A DNA stretch of 64,000 nt, from the NCBI GenBank assembly GCA_019753175.1, contig JAIELK010000030.1, positions 1 to 64,000 of the forward strand, written 5' to 3'. The first letter of the stretch is position 1; each line of letters opens with the position of its first letter. Under the pieces are notes generated by a model. The model worked only from the letters and a program-made list of their open reading frames with translations, had not been told where the DNA came from and did not search any database. A program made the translations under genes and the position numbers. Below are positions 29,194 to 38,413 of the stretch, piece after piece. The stretch comes from Hyphomonadaceae bacterium (lineage in GTDB: Bacteria; Pseudomonadota; Alphaproteobacteria; Caulobacterales; Aquidulcibacteraceae).

Positions 29194-29832
29194 ATGCCGG
29201 TGCTTGTGTTAAGGGCGCTGGCGGCGGCGGCTGCGCCGGTCATTCTAGCGTCGGTCGTTTCGCAGGGCTGGATTTCGACCCAGGACATGATCCGCAGCGG
29301 CGGTGACGTCGCCGACGGCGTCTGGCGCTATCTGGGCTATTTCACCGTGCTCACCAATCTCCTTGTCGTCGGCGTACTGGCCGGGGCGGCGTTGGCGCCC
29401 GACAATAGAAAAGGGCTCAACGCGCCGCACATCGAACTCATGACTCTGACGTCGATTCTGTTCGTTGGCGTCGTCTATCACCTGCTGCTGGCCTCGCAAT
29501 GGAATCCGCAGGGCCTGCAGAAGCTCAATGACGACGTGCTGCACACATGGTCGCCGCTTGCGTTCGCAGCATTCTGGCTGCTGCGTCCGCGCGGCGCGGC
29601 GAGGTGGAGCGACGCTCTGTTCGCCGCCGTTTGGCCGACGGCGTACTCGGCCTACAGCCTCACCCGCGGCGCTTTCGACGGACACTACCCGTACTACTTC
29701 ATCGACCCATCGAGCATGCCTTGGCTGATTGTGGCGCGCAACATGGCGGGGCTGGTGCTGGCGTTCGTCGCCGGCGCCTTGGCGCTCGCCGCACTCGATC
29801 AAGGATTGCGCAAGCTTGGGCCGCAGAATTGA
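29194..29832 (+). CDS. Pr6Pr-like family membrane protein
   Basis: WRYLGYFTVLTNLLVVGV...YSAYSLTRGAFDGHYPYYFIDPSSMPW. Confidence 0.8.
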   Translation: MPVLVLRALAAAAAPVILASVVSQGWISTQDMIRSGGDVADGVWRYLGYFTVLTNLLVVGVLAGAALAPDNRKGLNAPHIELMTLTSILFVGVVYHLLLASQWNPQGLQKLNDDVLHTWSPLAFAAFWLLRPRGAARWSDALFAAVWPTAYSAYSLTRGAFDGHYPYYFIDPSSMPWLIVARNMAGLVLAFVAGALALAALDQGLRKLGPQN

Positions 29833-29869
29833 CATACGCCCGGCGCACGGGGGGCGCCGGGAGGAAATC

Positions 29870-30364
29870 ATGCGCTCAATCGTGATTGCGATGGCGCTCT
29901 TTGCCGTGGCGAGCCCGGCTTTGGCGCAGAACCCTGAAATGGACGCCGCCGAACAGGAGATGCGTTCGACGATGGCGCCGGCGGGCGCGACGGTGGAGCG
30001 TGTCGCCCCCGACGAAGTGCGCTTGATCATGCCATCGGACATCACGTTCGACTTCAACCGCGCTGAGGTCCGCCACGAATTCAGCCCTTATCTTCGCGAT
30101 TTGGCGCGCACATTGGCGCGTTATCCCGGCATGTCCGTCAACGTGGTCGGGCACGCGGACGCCATCGGTTCCGACAGCTACAACCAGCGTCTGTCCGAGC
30201 GCCGTGCGTTTTCGGTGAGCGACGTGCTGCGCCGCTATGGCGTCGACTATCGCCGCATTAGCTCCAGCGGCCGTGGCGAGTGGGAGCCGGTGGCGACCAA
30301 CGCCGAGGAATGGGGCCGCGCCCGCAATCGGCGGGTTGAGATCAGCGTCAAATCGGCGAAGTAA
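29870..30364 (+). CDS. OmpA family protein
   Basis: Signal peptide; MSVNVVGHADAIGSDSYNQRLSERRAFSVSDVLRRYGVDYRRISSSGRGEWEPV...RNRRVEI. Confidence 0.94.
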   Translation: MRSIVIAMALFAVASPALAQNPEMDAAEQEMRSTMAPAGATVERVAPDEVRLIMPSDITFDFNRAEVRHEFSPYLRDLARTLARYPGMSVNVVGHADAIGSDSYNQRLSERRAFSVSDVLRRYGVDYRRISSSGRGEWEPVATNAEEWGRARNRRVEISVKSAK

Positions 30365-30366
30365 GC

Positions 30367-30903
30367 TCAGTCGTTGACAACGACCAATCTCGCCCGCGGC
30401 GGCAGCTTCGCCGCCGGCGGGTGTAGCGAACCCACGCGCATGTATTGAATCGGCCGGCCGTCGAGGAAAGGCTCGCCGCCTAGCGGCTGAAACATGCCCA
30501 GCATGCGTTTGCCGAGCAGCGGCAGGTCGACCTTCAGCGGCGCGAGCAAGAGTTCGGCGCCCAGCGCCTTGCCGCAGACCGTGTGCGCGGTCACCCGCAC
30601 GATGCCCGGTTCGGCGGCGTCTTCGCAGGCGTCGATCATTGCGGTGACGAGGGCCAGATCGGGCGCGAGAAAGAAGCGCGCGAAATCATGCTCGCGCATG
30701 TCGCGCCCGAACAGGGCGACGAGTTCGCGGCCAAAGCTGCGGATCGGCATGCGGCCGTCGCGCGTGCGTTCGATCACGAACAGGCGCTCGATGACGTGAT
30801 CGGCGCCGCCTTTCTTGGCGCGCCCGTCCGGCGCGCCGGCCAGCGCGCGGCCATACGCGAGCAAGGCCCGCGTGTCGGGGTGGAAGGTCTCTTCGCCGTT
30901 CAT
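30367..30903 (-). CDS. PAS domain protein (PAS_5-like)
   Basis: RDGRMPIRSFGRELVALFGRDMREHDFARFFLAPDLALVTAMIDAC. Confidence 0.72.
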   Translation of the reverse strand: MNGEETFHPDTRALLAYGRALAGAPDGRAKKGGADHVIERLFVIERTRDGRMPIRSFGRELVALFGRDMREHDFARFFLAPDLALVTAMIDACEDAAEPGIVRVTAHTVCGKALGAELLLAPLKVDLPLLGKRMLGMFQPLGGEPFLDGRPIQYMRVGSLHPPAAKLPPRARLVVVND

Positions 30904-31038
30904 GTCAGCGAGTGGTGAGCAAGGTCGGCGCCCTGGACTTGGGGGTCTCCCGCCCCGTTTCGGGCGCGCTTTCCCGCCTCAAGCTAATCCTGGTTCGGCT
31001 CTTGCTGTGCGTGGTGCAAGTTTGACCAGAGTTCCGCC

Positions 31039-31128
31039 ATGAACGAGCCAATTCGGGACAGGGTGCTGCGATTGGGCTTGGCCGTCCTGGCCTTCGGCGT
31101 CGCGGCCTTGGGGTTGGCGTTGCTCTGA
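31039..31128 (+). CDS. 29-aa putative single-TM small protein
   Basis: MNEPIRDRVLRLGLAVLAFGVAALGLALL*; not in ORF track; upstream of gatB. Confidence 0.35.
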   Translation: MNEPIRDRVLRLGLAVLAFGVAALGLALL

Positions 31129-31180
31129 GGCGACGCGCCGCCGCTGGACAAAGCGCCAAGCGCTCCCCTAATCCAGCGCC

Positions 31181-32665
31181 ATGACTGAGCTCGACGTCCG
31201 TTCCGCGCGCGCTGACCAGCTGGTGGCGGGGCAAAAATCCCAATGGGAGATCATTGTCGGCCTGGAAGTGCACGCGCAGGTGACGTCGCAAGCCAAGCTC
31301 TTTTCCGGCGCCAGCGCGGCCTATGGCGGCGCGCCGAATGCGCATGTCTCGCTGGTGGATGCGGCGATGCCGGGCATGCTGCCGGTGATCAACAAGTATT
31401 GCGTCGAGCAGGCGATCCGCACCGGGCTTGGGCTCAACGCGGAAATCCAGCGCGTGTCGCGCTTTGATCGAAAGAATTATTTCTATCCCGATCTGCCGCA
31501 AGGCTATCAGATCAGCCAGTACAAATCCCCGATCGTCGGCGAGGGCGAGGTCGAGGTGGAGCCCGACGGCGAAGACGCCATCATCGTGCGCATCGAGCGG
31601 CTGCATCTGGAGCAGGACGCCGGCAAGTCGATCCACGATCTGTCGCCGAACGAAACCTTTGTCGATCTGAACCGCGCTGGCGTTGCGCTGATGGAGATCG
31701 TGTCGCGCCCGGACATGCGCTCGGCCAAGGAGGCCGCCGCCTATTTCAACAAGCTGCGCGGCATTCTGCGCGCGCTCGGAACCTGCGACGGCAACATGGA
31801 GGAAGGCTCCATGCGCGCCGATGTCAACGTCTCGGTGCGCCGCGCCGGCACCCGGGAATGGGGCACGCGCTGCGAGATCAAGAACGTGAACTCGACGCGG
31901 TTCATGATGCAGGCGATCGAGTACGAAGCGCGCCGGCAGATCGAGATTCTGGAGAGTGGCGGCGCGATCGATCAGGAGACGCGGCTGTTCGATCCCGACA
32001 AGGGCGAAACCCGCACCATGCGCTCCAAGGAAGACGCGCACGATTATCGCTACTTCCCCGATCCCGATTTGCTGCCGCTGGTGCTGGACGAGGCTTGGAT
32101 CGAGCAAATCCGCGCCTCGCTCCCCGAACTGCCGGATGCGAAGAAAAAGCGATTTGTCAGAGAATACGGGCTCTCGGCTTACGACGCCGGTGTGCTCTCG
32201 GGCGACAGCGACGCGGCTACGTACTTTGAGACCGTCGCCAAGGGTCGCGACGGCAAGGCGGCGGCGAATTGGGTGAGCCAAGAACTGTTCGGCGCGCTCA
32301 ACAAGAAAGGCTTGGAGCTCTCTGCGTCACCGGTGAAAGCCGAGGCGCTCGGCGCGCTGCTGGACTTGATCAAGGACGGCACCATCAATGGCAAGATCGC
32401 CAAGGACGTGTTCGCCAAGATGATGGAAACGGGCGATGCGCCCGGCGTGATCGTTGAGCGCGAAGGCTTGCGCCAGGTCACCGATACGGGCGCGATCGAG
32501 CGGGCCATCGATGCGCTAATCGCCGCCAACCCGGACAAGGTCGACGACGTCAAGAAAAACCCGAAAGCATTCGGCTGGTGGGTCGGCCAAGCCATGAAAG
32601 CCACCGGCGGCAAAGCCAACCCGGCGGTGGTCAACGAGATTCTGAAGAAGAAGTTGGGAGTCTAG
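31181..32665 (+). CDS. gatB: Asp-tRNA(Asn)/Glu-tRNA(Gln) amidotransferase subunit B
   Basis: [71 protein letters not shown]. Confidence 0.98.
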   Translation: MTELDVRSARADQLVAGQKSQWEIIVGLEVHAQVTSQAKLFSGASAAYGGAPNAHVSLVDAAMPGMLPVINKYCVEQAIRTGLGLNAEIQRVSRFDRKNYFYPDLPQGYQISQYKSPIVGEGEVEVEPDGEDAIIVRIERLHLEQDAGKSIHDLSPNETFVDLNRAGVALMEIVSRPDMRSAKEAAAYFNKLRGILRALGTCDGNMEEGSMRADVNVSVRRAGTREWGTRCEIKNVNSTRFMMQAIEYEARRQIEILESGGAIDQETRLFDPDKGETRTMRSKEDAHDYRYFPDPDLLPLVLDEAWIEQIRASLPELPDAKKKRFVREYGLSAYDAGVLSGDSDAATYFETVAKGRDGKAAANWVSQELFGALNKKGLELSASPVKAEALGALLDLIKDGTINGKIAKDVFAKMMETGDAPGVIVEREGLRQVTDTGAIERAIDALIAANPDKVDDVKKNPKAFGWWVGQAMKATGGKANPAVVNEILKKKLGV

Positions 32666-32977
32666 ATCGCCCGCGCCGCCAGCGGCGTGTAGCGTGCGAC
32701 GTGTCCGGCGGCGCCGACAAGGTTTGGCGAGTCGATCGCAGAACGCAGGTGGGCTTCATAGGCGCCGGCGCTCAGCGAGGCCAAGCGATCACCGCCCGGC
32801 ATGAACGCCTGCGTCATCACGCACATCCAGATGTAGAGCAGCATCGGCGCACTCCCCCGCTCGAGCGATGGCGCGCAGAGTGCGGCGTCAGGGTTGATCA
32901 GCCGTTAACGCAGAACGCCGCCCGCAGTTGAGGGGGCTGCGGACGGCGCGTCTGGCGCGAGCCTGGCTGGCGGCGGG

Positions 32978-33466
32978 TTAGTGGCCCGACAGGATCACGC
33001 CGAGAATGACGCCAGTGGCGATGCCCACCAGCAGATATTCTTCGCGGTCGTCGTCATAGACGTAGTGATAACCGCGCGGCGGGGGGCGCAGGCGGTGATA
33101 GCGCCAATCCACCGCGTGGTAGTGGCTGCGATAATAAGGCGGCAGCACCTCGCCGCGCCGCCACGGCCGATAGTCGTAGCGGTAATGCTGCGCGTAATGG
33201 CGCGGCGGGCCGTAATACCAGCGGCCGTCGTCCCAATAGCCATTGTGACGGCGAGCGTCCCAGCGCTCATGCCGGCGCCCGTCGCGATAGCCTTCGCGGT
33301 AGGCGCGCCGCGCCTCGCGGCGATCCCAGCGGTCATCGTCGTCGTCGTGGTATCCATGGCGCCAGCCGCGATCATCACGATCGTCGTCTGCCGACGCCGC
33401 GCTCGCATATGCCAGCGGCGCCGCGAACATCACCGCCGCAAGCGCGGCGGTCGCTAGCCGTTTCAT
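32978..33466 (-). CDS. RcnB-like periplasmic protein
   Basis: Signal peptide, Asp/Arg/His/Tyr-rich region, YRPWRRGEVLPPYYRSHYHAVDWRYHRLRPPPRGYHYVYDDDREEYLLVGIATGVI. Confidence 0.78.
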   Translation of the reverse strand: MKRLATAALAAVMFAAPLAYASAASADDDRDDRGWRHGYHDDDDDRWDRREARRAYREGYRDGRRHERWDARRHNGYWDDGRWYYGPPRHYAQHYRYDYRPWRRGEVLPPYYRSHYHAVDWRYHRLRPPPRGYHYVYDDDREEYLLVGIATGVILGVILSGH

Positions 33467-33673
33467 CTCAACGCTCCCTGTTGCGTTCCAACCGGCTCTG
33501 CCGGATGTACGTGCAATGTCGGCGAGGCTGACGCGGCGAGGCTGAATCGACCCTGAACGCCGCCCCTTGATGGGTTAAGCTTCGCTTAGGTGTGGGTTTA
33601 GCGGGACGGCGCTTTGCGGCCGCTTGTTGGCTCCGGCCGCCTGCGCCATGTTGGCGGCTGAAGGAACGCGCCC

Positions 33674-34423
33674 ATGACCACCCCCATCGAACTCTTCTTC
33701 TGGCCCACGCCGAACGGCTGGAAGATCAGCGTTGCGCTCGAGGAAATGGGGCTGCCTTACGTGATCCGACCGGTGAACATCGGTGCGGGCGAACAATTCG
33801 CGGCGGGTTTCCTGAAAATCAGCCCGAACAACCGGATGCCAGCGATTGCCGATCCCGACGGCCCAAACGGCGAACCGATCTCCGTCTTCGAGTCCGGCGC
33901 CATTCTGCAGTATCTGGGTCGCAAGACGGGGCAGTTCTATCCGAAGGATGAACGGGCGCGCGTCACCGTTGACGAGTGGTTGTTCTGGCAGATGGCCGGT
34001 GTCGGCCCGATGTTCGGGCAGGCCAGCCACTTCCGCAATTATGCGCCCAAGCTGGTGGATGACCCCGCGAAGATCGAATACGCGGTGACCCGGTACAACA
34101 ATGAAGTGAACCGGCTCATCGGCGTCCTTAATCGCCGCTTAAGCGACCGCGCTTTCGTCGCCGACGACTATTCCATCGCCGACATGGCGCTTTATCCGTG
34201 GGTGAAGCTGGCCGGCATCTTCGGCCAGGACATGAGCACGTTTGCGCACGTGACGGCGTGGCTGGATCGCGTCGCCGCCCGGCCCGGCGTTCAGCGCGGT
34301 ATGGCCGCGGGCGCCGAACTGCGCCGCCCCCCGCCCAGCGAGGAAGAAGTCAAGCGTGTGGCGCAATCGCTGTTCGGGCAGACGGCGGCCTCGACGGCCG
34401 AGGCGGCCTCGAAACAAGGCTGA
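33674..34423 (+). CDS. glutathione S-transferase family protein
   Basis: IELFFWPTPNGWKISVALEEMGLPYVI...NNRMPAIADPDGPNGEPISVFESGAILQYLGRKTGQFYP. Confidence 0.94.
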   Translation: MTTPIELFFWPTPNGWKISVALEEMGLPYVIRPVNIGAGEQFAAGFLKISPNNRMPAIADPDGPNGEPISVFESGAILQYLGRKTGQFYPKDERARVTVDEWLFWQMAGVGPMFGQASHFRNYAPKLVDDPAKIEYAVTRYNNEVNRLIGVLNRRLSDRAFVADDYSIADMALYPWVKLAGIFGQDMSTFAHVTAWLDRVAARPGVQRGMAAGAELRRPPPSEEEVKRVAQSLFGQTAASTAEAASKQG

Positions 34424-34559
34424 CGCCGCTTAAGCTTATCGCAATTTATGCATGGCATTGCTCTCCCACGCCGTCGTCAAAACGACGGCGGTGTGGGGTG
34501 GAACGGATGACGTCATAAGGCGCAGCGTTCCTGGACTTGAGACCAAGGGAGCGGCCAAA

Positions 34560-34829
34560 ATGGCGTTCACAGATCACGAAATCGCCGAGGCGCATGAAGC
34601 GGCGCGCATCGGCGGTGATTGCGACAATCTTTACAAGCTGGGTCTGATCTATTCGATCGGCGACACGGTCGACCTGATCCAGGCGCACATGTGGTTCAAT
34701 CTGGCCGCCGCGCGCGGCTCGGATGCGGCCAAGGAGTGCCGCCGCGAGCTGGCTGACCAGATGTCGAAGGACGACATCGCGACCGCGCAGAAGCGCGCCC
34801 GCGAGTGGCTATCGATTAAGCACCATTGA
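34560..34829 (+). CDS. Sel1-like repeat protein
   Basis: LYKLGLIYSIGDTVDLIQAHMWFNLAAARGSDAAKECRRELADQMS; internal ATG start. Confidence 0.75.
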   Translation: MAFTDHEIAEAHEAARIGGDCDNLYKLGLIYSIGDTVDLIQAHMWFNLAAARGSDAAKECRRELADQMSKDDIATAQKRAREWLSIKHH

Positions 34830-34837
34830 ACCGGCGA

Positions 34838-34857
34838 GGGCGGGCGTACGCCCGCCC
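34838..34857. terminator. GC-rich perfect palindrome, possible terminator
   Basis: GGGCGGGCGTACGCCCGCCC just after the Sel1 stop; no clear U-tract. Confidence 0.4.
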
Positions 34858-34957
34858 AGACAGGGGTCCCGTCGTCGCGCTGGGCTCTCGCGAGCCCCGC
34901 CGTTGCCTGCGTCACGCTTGCGAGGCGCGGCCAGTCCGTTTAAGCGGGTGACCCGCT

Positions 34958-35048
34958 GGAGACGTGGCCGAGTGGCTGAAGGCGGCGCCTTGCTAAGGCG
35001 TTATACTCGAACAGGGTATCCAGGGTTCGAATCCCTGCGTCTCCGCCA
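34958..35048 (+). tRNA. tRNA-Ser (GCT)
   Basis: GGAGACG...CGTCTCC acceptor stem, CTTGCTAAG anticodon loop, GGTTCGAATCC T-arm, long variable arm, encoded CCA. Confidence 0.97.
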
Positions 35049-35076
35049 GCCCGCGCAGCGCGGCGCGTTGCGCCAT

Positions 35077-35673
35077 TCACGCAGTAGGCGGGCAGTCGAC
35101 CCCGCCGAACTCATCTTCCCAGTGCTTGCGGCACAGCGAGACATAGACGTCTTTCTGAAGCTCAACCTGCTCCCCAGCGGTGGCCGCGCGGCCGGAGGCG
35201 TCGCGGCGCAGCACCATGGTCGCTTTCGCGCCGCAATGGCAAATGGTGCGCACCTCGCGCAGGCTGTCGGCGATGGCGAGCAGTTCCGCAGAGCCCTCGA
35301 ACAGTTCGCCGCGGAAGTCAGTGCGAAGCCCATAGCAGAGCACCGGGATTTTCAGCCGGTCCGCGACGCGCGCGAGTTGCCAGACCTGCGCGCGCGTGAG
35401 GAATTGCGCCTCGTCGACGAAGACGCAGTCGACCTTCGCCGCTTCATGCTCGCGCGCCACCCACGCATAGAGATCGTCGTTGGCGTCGAACAGCTCCGCC
35501 TCGGCGCGAACGCCGATCCGTGAGCAAATCTGGCCACTCTCCAACTCGGCGTAGAGTGCGGAAGTGAACAAGAGGGTGCGCATGCCGCGCTCGCGATAAT
35601 TGTACGACGCTTGGAGCAGGATCGTGGACTTGCCGGCGTTCATCGCCGCATAGGAGAAATAGAGTTTCGCCAT
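35077..35673 (-). CDS. tdk: thymidine kinase
   Basis: KLYFSYAAMNAGKSTILLQASYNYRERGM, VDCVFVDEAQFLTRAQV, CHCGAKATMVLR. Confidence 0.96.
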   Translation of the reverse strand: MAKLYFSYAAMNAGKSTILLQASYNYRERGMRTLLFTSALYAELESGQICSRIGVRAEAELFDANDDLYAWVAREHEAAKVDCVFVDEAQFLTRAQVWQLARVADRLKIPVLCYGLRTDFRGELFEGSAELLAIADSLREVRTICHCGAKATMVLRRDASGRAATAGEQVELQKDVYVSLCRKHWEDEFGGVDCPPTA

Positions 35674-35676
35674 GCG

Positions 35677-36603
35677 TCAGGCCTTCAGGCCAATTTCTTT
35701 GAGCCGCTCGGCGAGGAAGGCGCCCGCCGTGATCGGCGGATAGAGCGCGCCATCGCCGATGCAGGAAGGCAATGCGGCCAGAGAGGTGTCGGCGGTGGGG
35801 TGCATGAAGAACGGCATCGAGTAGCGGCTCAAATGCGAGTCCGCGGAGTTGACGACACGGTGCGTGGTGGCCGGAATGACGTTGTTGGTGAGCCGGGCCA
35901 TCATGTCGCCGCTGTCCACCACGAGCGCGTTCGCTTCGGTGACGATCGGCAGCCACGCGCCGTCGCGATCCAGCAGTTCAAGTCCCGCGCCGCGCGCGGC
36001 GACCAGGATCGTGATCAGATTGATGTCTTCGTGCGCGGCTGAGCGCACGGCCCCGGGATCGGCGCCCTTGCCGATCGGCGGATAGTGCAGCACTCGCAGA
36101 ACCGAGTCGCCGCGCCGCACCAACGGTTCGAAATAGTCAGGCGCGAGCCCCAATGTCGGCGCGAGCGCTTCAAGCAGCACACACCCCGTGTCGTTCAGAG
36201 CGACGAACAGTCGCTCGAACACGGAGCGGAAGCCAGCTGGCCGGGTAGGCCAGACATTCGGCGCGGAGAACGGATTGGGCGGCGCGCCCGGTTCGGGTTC
36301 GTGGCCGATCTGCCAGAACTCCTTCAGGTCCGGCGTTGGGTTGTTTTTGGCGTGCTCTGTTCCAAACGGCGTGTAGCCGCGCAGCCCGCCCACGTAATCA
36401 CGCTTCTCCGCTTCGGGCAGACCAAAGACCTCGACCGCGTGGGCGTAGGCGTCGTCCAGCAGACTCACGGGCACATTGTGGTCGACGAGGACGACAAAGC
36501 CATAGTCGCGCAGTCCCGCCGACAGCGCTTGCGAGAAAGCGGCGCGCGCGCTTGGATCGCCGTGCGTGAACTGGCGCAGCGAGAGTTCGGGCACTTTGCG
36601 CAT
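35677..36603 (-). CDS. isopenicillin N synthase family 2OG-Fe(II) dioxygenase
   Basis: YGFVVLVDHNVPVSLLDDAYA...AAHEDINLITILVAARGAGLELLDRDGAWLPI...GDMMARLTNNVIPATTHRVVN...SRYSMPFF; HxD...H and RxS present. Confidence 0.92.
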   Translation of the reverse strand: MRKVPELSLRQFTHGDPSARAAFSQALSAGLRDYGFVVLVDHNVPVSLLDDAYAHAVEVFGLPEAEKRDYVGGLRGYTPFGTEHAKNNPTPDLKEFWQIGHEPEPGAPPNPFSAPNVWPTRPAGFRSVFERLFVALNDTGCVLLEALAPTLGLAPDYFEPLVRRGDSVLRVLHYPPIGKGADPGAVRSAAHEDINLITILVAARGAGLELLDRDGAWLPIVTEANALVVDSGDMMARLTNNVIPATTHRVVNSADSHLSRYSMPFFMHPTADTSLAALPSCIGDGALYPPITAGAFLAERLKEIGLKA

Positions 36604-36620
36604 ATCGCAGACCTCCGGTT

Positions 36621-37478
36621 TCAACAGCGCGCGAGCAGCGTGTCGACGGCGCCGCGACGCGGCATTGCCGGTTGAGCGCCGTCCTGTGTTGTGGCGAGCG
36701 CGCCGGCCACGCAAGCGAACACTAGAGCGGCGTCAGGCGGCTGTCCCTCAACCAGGGCGAGGGCCAAGGCCGCACTGAACGTGTCGCCCGCGCCCGTCGT
36801 ATCGCGCGCCGTCACTTGGGGCGGACGCGCGCGAGCGACCTCTAAGCCGCCGCGCAGCAGCGCTGCACCGTCAGCGCCATAGGTAATCGCGACCCACCCT
36901 GTCGTGCGCTGCAGCGCGTCGCCATAGAAAGCCGCCTCGCCTTCATTGACGATGAGCAAGTCGGCGCGCGCGAGCAAGGCTTCAGGCGTCTCGATGGCGG
37001 GCGCGAGGTTGATCGCGGCAAACCCCTGGAATTGAAGCACCGCCGCCAGCGTGGTTGGAACCGGAACTTCGAGCTGGCACAGCAGAGCGTCAGCGGTGAT
37101 GACGCCGAGATCGCCGGGGCTGAGGCGTTCATTGGCGCCTGGCGCCACCACGATCTGGTTCTCGCCGCCGTCGGAAACAACAATCAGCGCGACTCCGGTC
37201 GGCGCGTCGTCGAGCGAGCGGCAATGGCGAAGATCGACGCCTTCTGCGCGCAGCAGTGCGAGCGCCTCGTCCGCGAACGCATCCGAGCCGACGCAGCCCC
37301 AAAGCGCCACGTCAGCGCCAAGCCGTTTCGCCGCCAGGGCTTGGTTTGCGCCTTTGCCGCCCGGATAACGCGCGAACGCAGCGCCGCCCACTGTCTCCCC
37401 GGGCGCGGGCAGATGCGATGCGCGCGCGACCAGGTCGAGATTGACGGAGCCGACGACGGCGATGCGGGGCGGGCTCAT
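36621..37478 (-). CDS. ribokinase (PfkB family)
   Basis: VGSVNLDLVARASHLPAPGETVGGAAFARYPGGKGANQALAAKRLGADVALWG...DTTGAGDTFSAALALAL. Confidence 0.93.
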   Translation of the reverse strand: MSPPRIAVVGSVNLDLVARASHLPAPGETVGGAAFARYPGGKGANQALAAKRLGADVALWGCVGSDAFADEALALLRAEGVDLRHCRSLDDAPTGVALIVVSDGGENQIVVAPGANERLSPGDLGVITADALLCQLEVPVPTTLAAVLQFQGFAAINLAPAIETPEALLARADLLIVNEGEAAFYGDALQRTTGWVAITYGADGAALLRGGLEVARARPPQVTARDTTGAGDTFSAALALALVEGQPPDAALVFACVAGALATTQDGAQPAMPRRGAVDTLLARC

Positions 37479-38404
37479 GCCAGTCTCCGCGTCAGGAGCT
37501 CGAACACGCCCTCTGCGTCGACGCCCGTTGTCCAACGCGTTGCACTGGCGGCCTGCACACGAAACTCGACCGCGGTGTGGCCGCGGGTGAGCGGCGATGT
37601 CGTTTCGACATCGATCCTGGCCGGCACGGTCTCGAACAAACTTGGCGCCAGACAGTAAGCGACAATGGCCGGATCATGCAGAGGCGCGCCCTCGCAATGC
37701 GCCAGCGTGCGTTCGACGTGTTCCCCGAAGCGCAGCAAGCGCGACGCCGCACGCGCTCTGGCTGAGTCCAGGGCTTCAAGCCGCGCCATGCGCGCGGGCG
37801 TGGTGCGCACTTGATGCGTGGCGTCGAGCCCGATCGCGATGATCGGCAGACCCGCCCCATACACGGCCGCCGCCGCATGCGGGTCGGCGTAGATGTTGAA
37901 CTCGGCGGACGCGGTGATGTTGCCGCCCTCTCGGCGCGCTCCTCCCATAATGACGAGTTCGCGTATGCCTTGCGCGCAGGCCGGCGCCGCGCGAAGCGCC
38001 AGCGCGATGTTGGTGAGCGGTCCAAGCACGGCGACGCTGATGGATCGTGGCTCGGCGTGGCTCAAGGCGTCGATCAGGAAATCGACCGCCCCCGTGCTTT
38101 CGGGATCTTTGCCGGGCGGAGGGAAGGTCAAATCGCCGAGCCCGTTGCCGCCGTGAAAATGGCCGGCCTCGACTGGCGCGACCTCGAGCGGGTGCGTGGC
38201 GCCGGCAAAAACAGGAACGTCCTCGCGGCCGGCTATCGAGCGGATGATGCATGCATTCTTCGCGGTCAACGTGGCGTTCACGTTGCCGGCCACAGTGGTG
38301 ACGCCGCGCAGATCGAGTTCATCCGCCGCCGAAAAAGCGAGCAGCAGGGCCACCGCGTCGTCGACGCCAGGGTCACAATCGATGATCAACGGGCGAGGCG
38401 CCAT
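37475..38404 (-). CDS. nucleoside hydrolase (IunH/Rih family)
   Basis: LIIDCDPGVDDAVALLLAFSA...VTTVAGNVNATLTAKNA...VLGPLTNIALAL...EFNIYADPHAAAAVY. Confidence 0.96.
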   Translation of the reverse strand: MAPRPLIIDCDPGVDDAVALLLAFSAADELDLRGVTTVAGNVNATLTAKNACIIRSIAGREDVPVFAGATHPLEVAPVEAGHFHGGNGLGDLTFPPPGKDPESTGAVDFLIDALSHAEPRSISVAVLGPLTNIALALRAAPACAQGIRELVIMGGARREGGNITASAEFNIYADPHAAAAVYGAGLPIIAIGLDATHQVRTTPARMARLEALDSARARAASRLLRFGEHVERTLAHCEGAPLHDPAIVAYCLAPSLFETVPARIDVETTSPLTRGHTAVEFRVQAASATRWTTGVDAEGVFELLTRRLA

Positions 38405-38413
38405 GGCTCTAAG

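Noticed and set aside
30905-32281. 458-aa minus strand ORF
   Set aside because: Antisense to gatB.
32662-32844. 60-aa minus strand ORF overlapping the gatB stop
   Set aside because: Possible but no recognisable family or signal; not enough support to call.
32978-33466. Asp/Arg/His-rich repetitive segment considered as a low-complexity repeat locus
   Set aside because: Explained by the RcnB-like protein composition.
33575-33589. TTAA-N7-TTAG resembling a CtrA box upstream of the GST gene
   Set aside because: One mismatch and no cell-cycle context; single site likely by chance.
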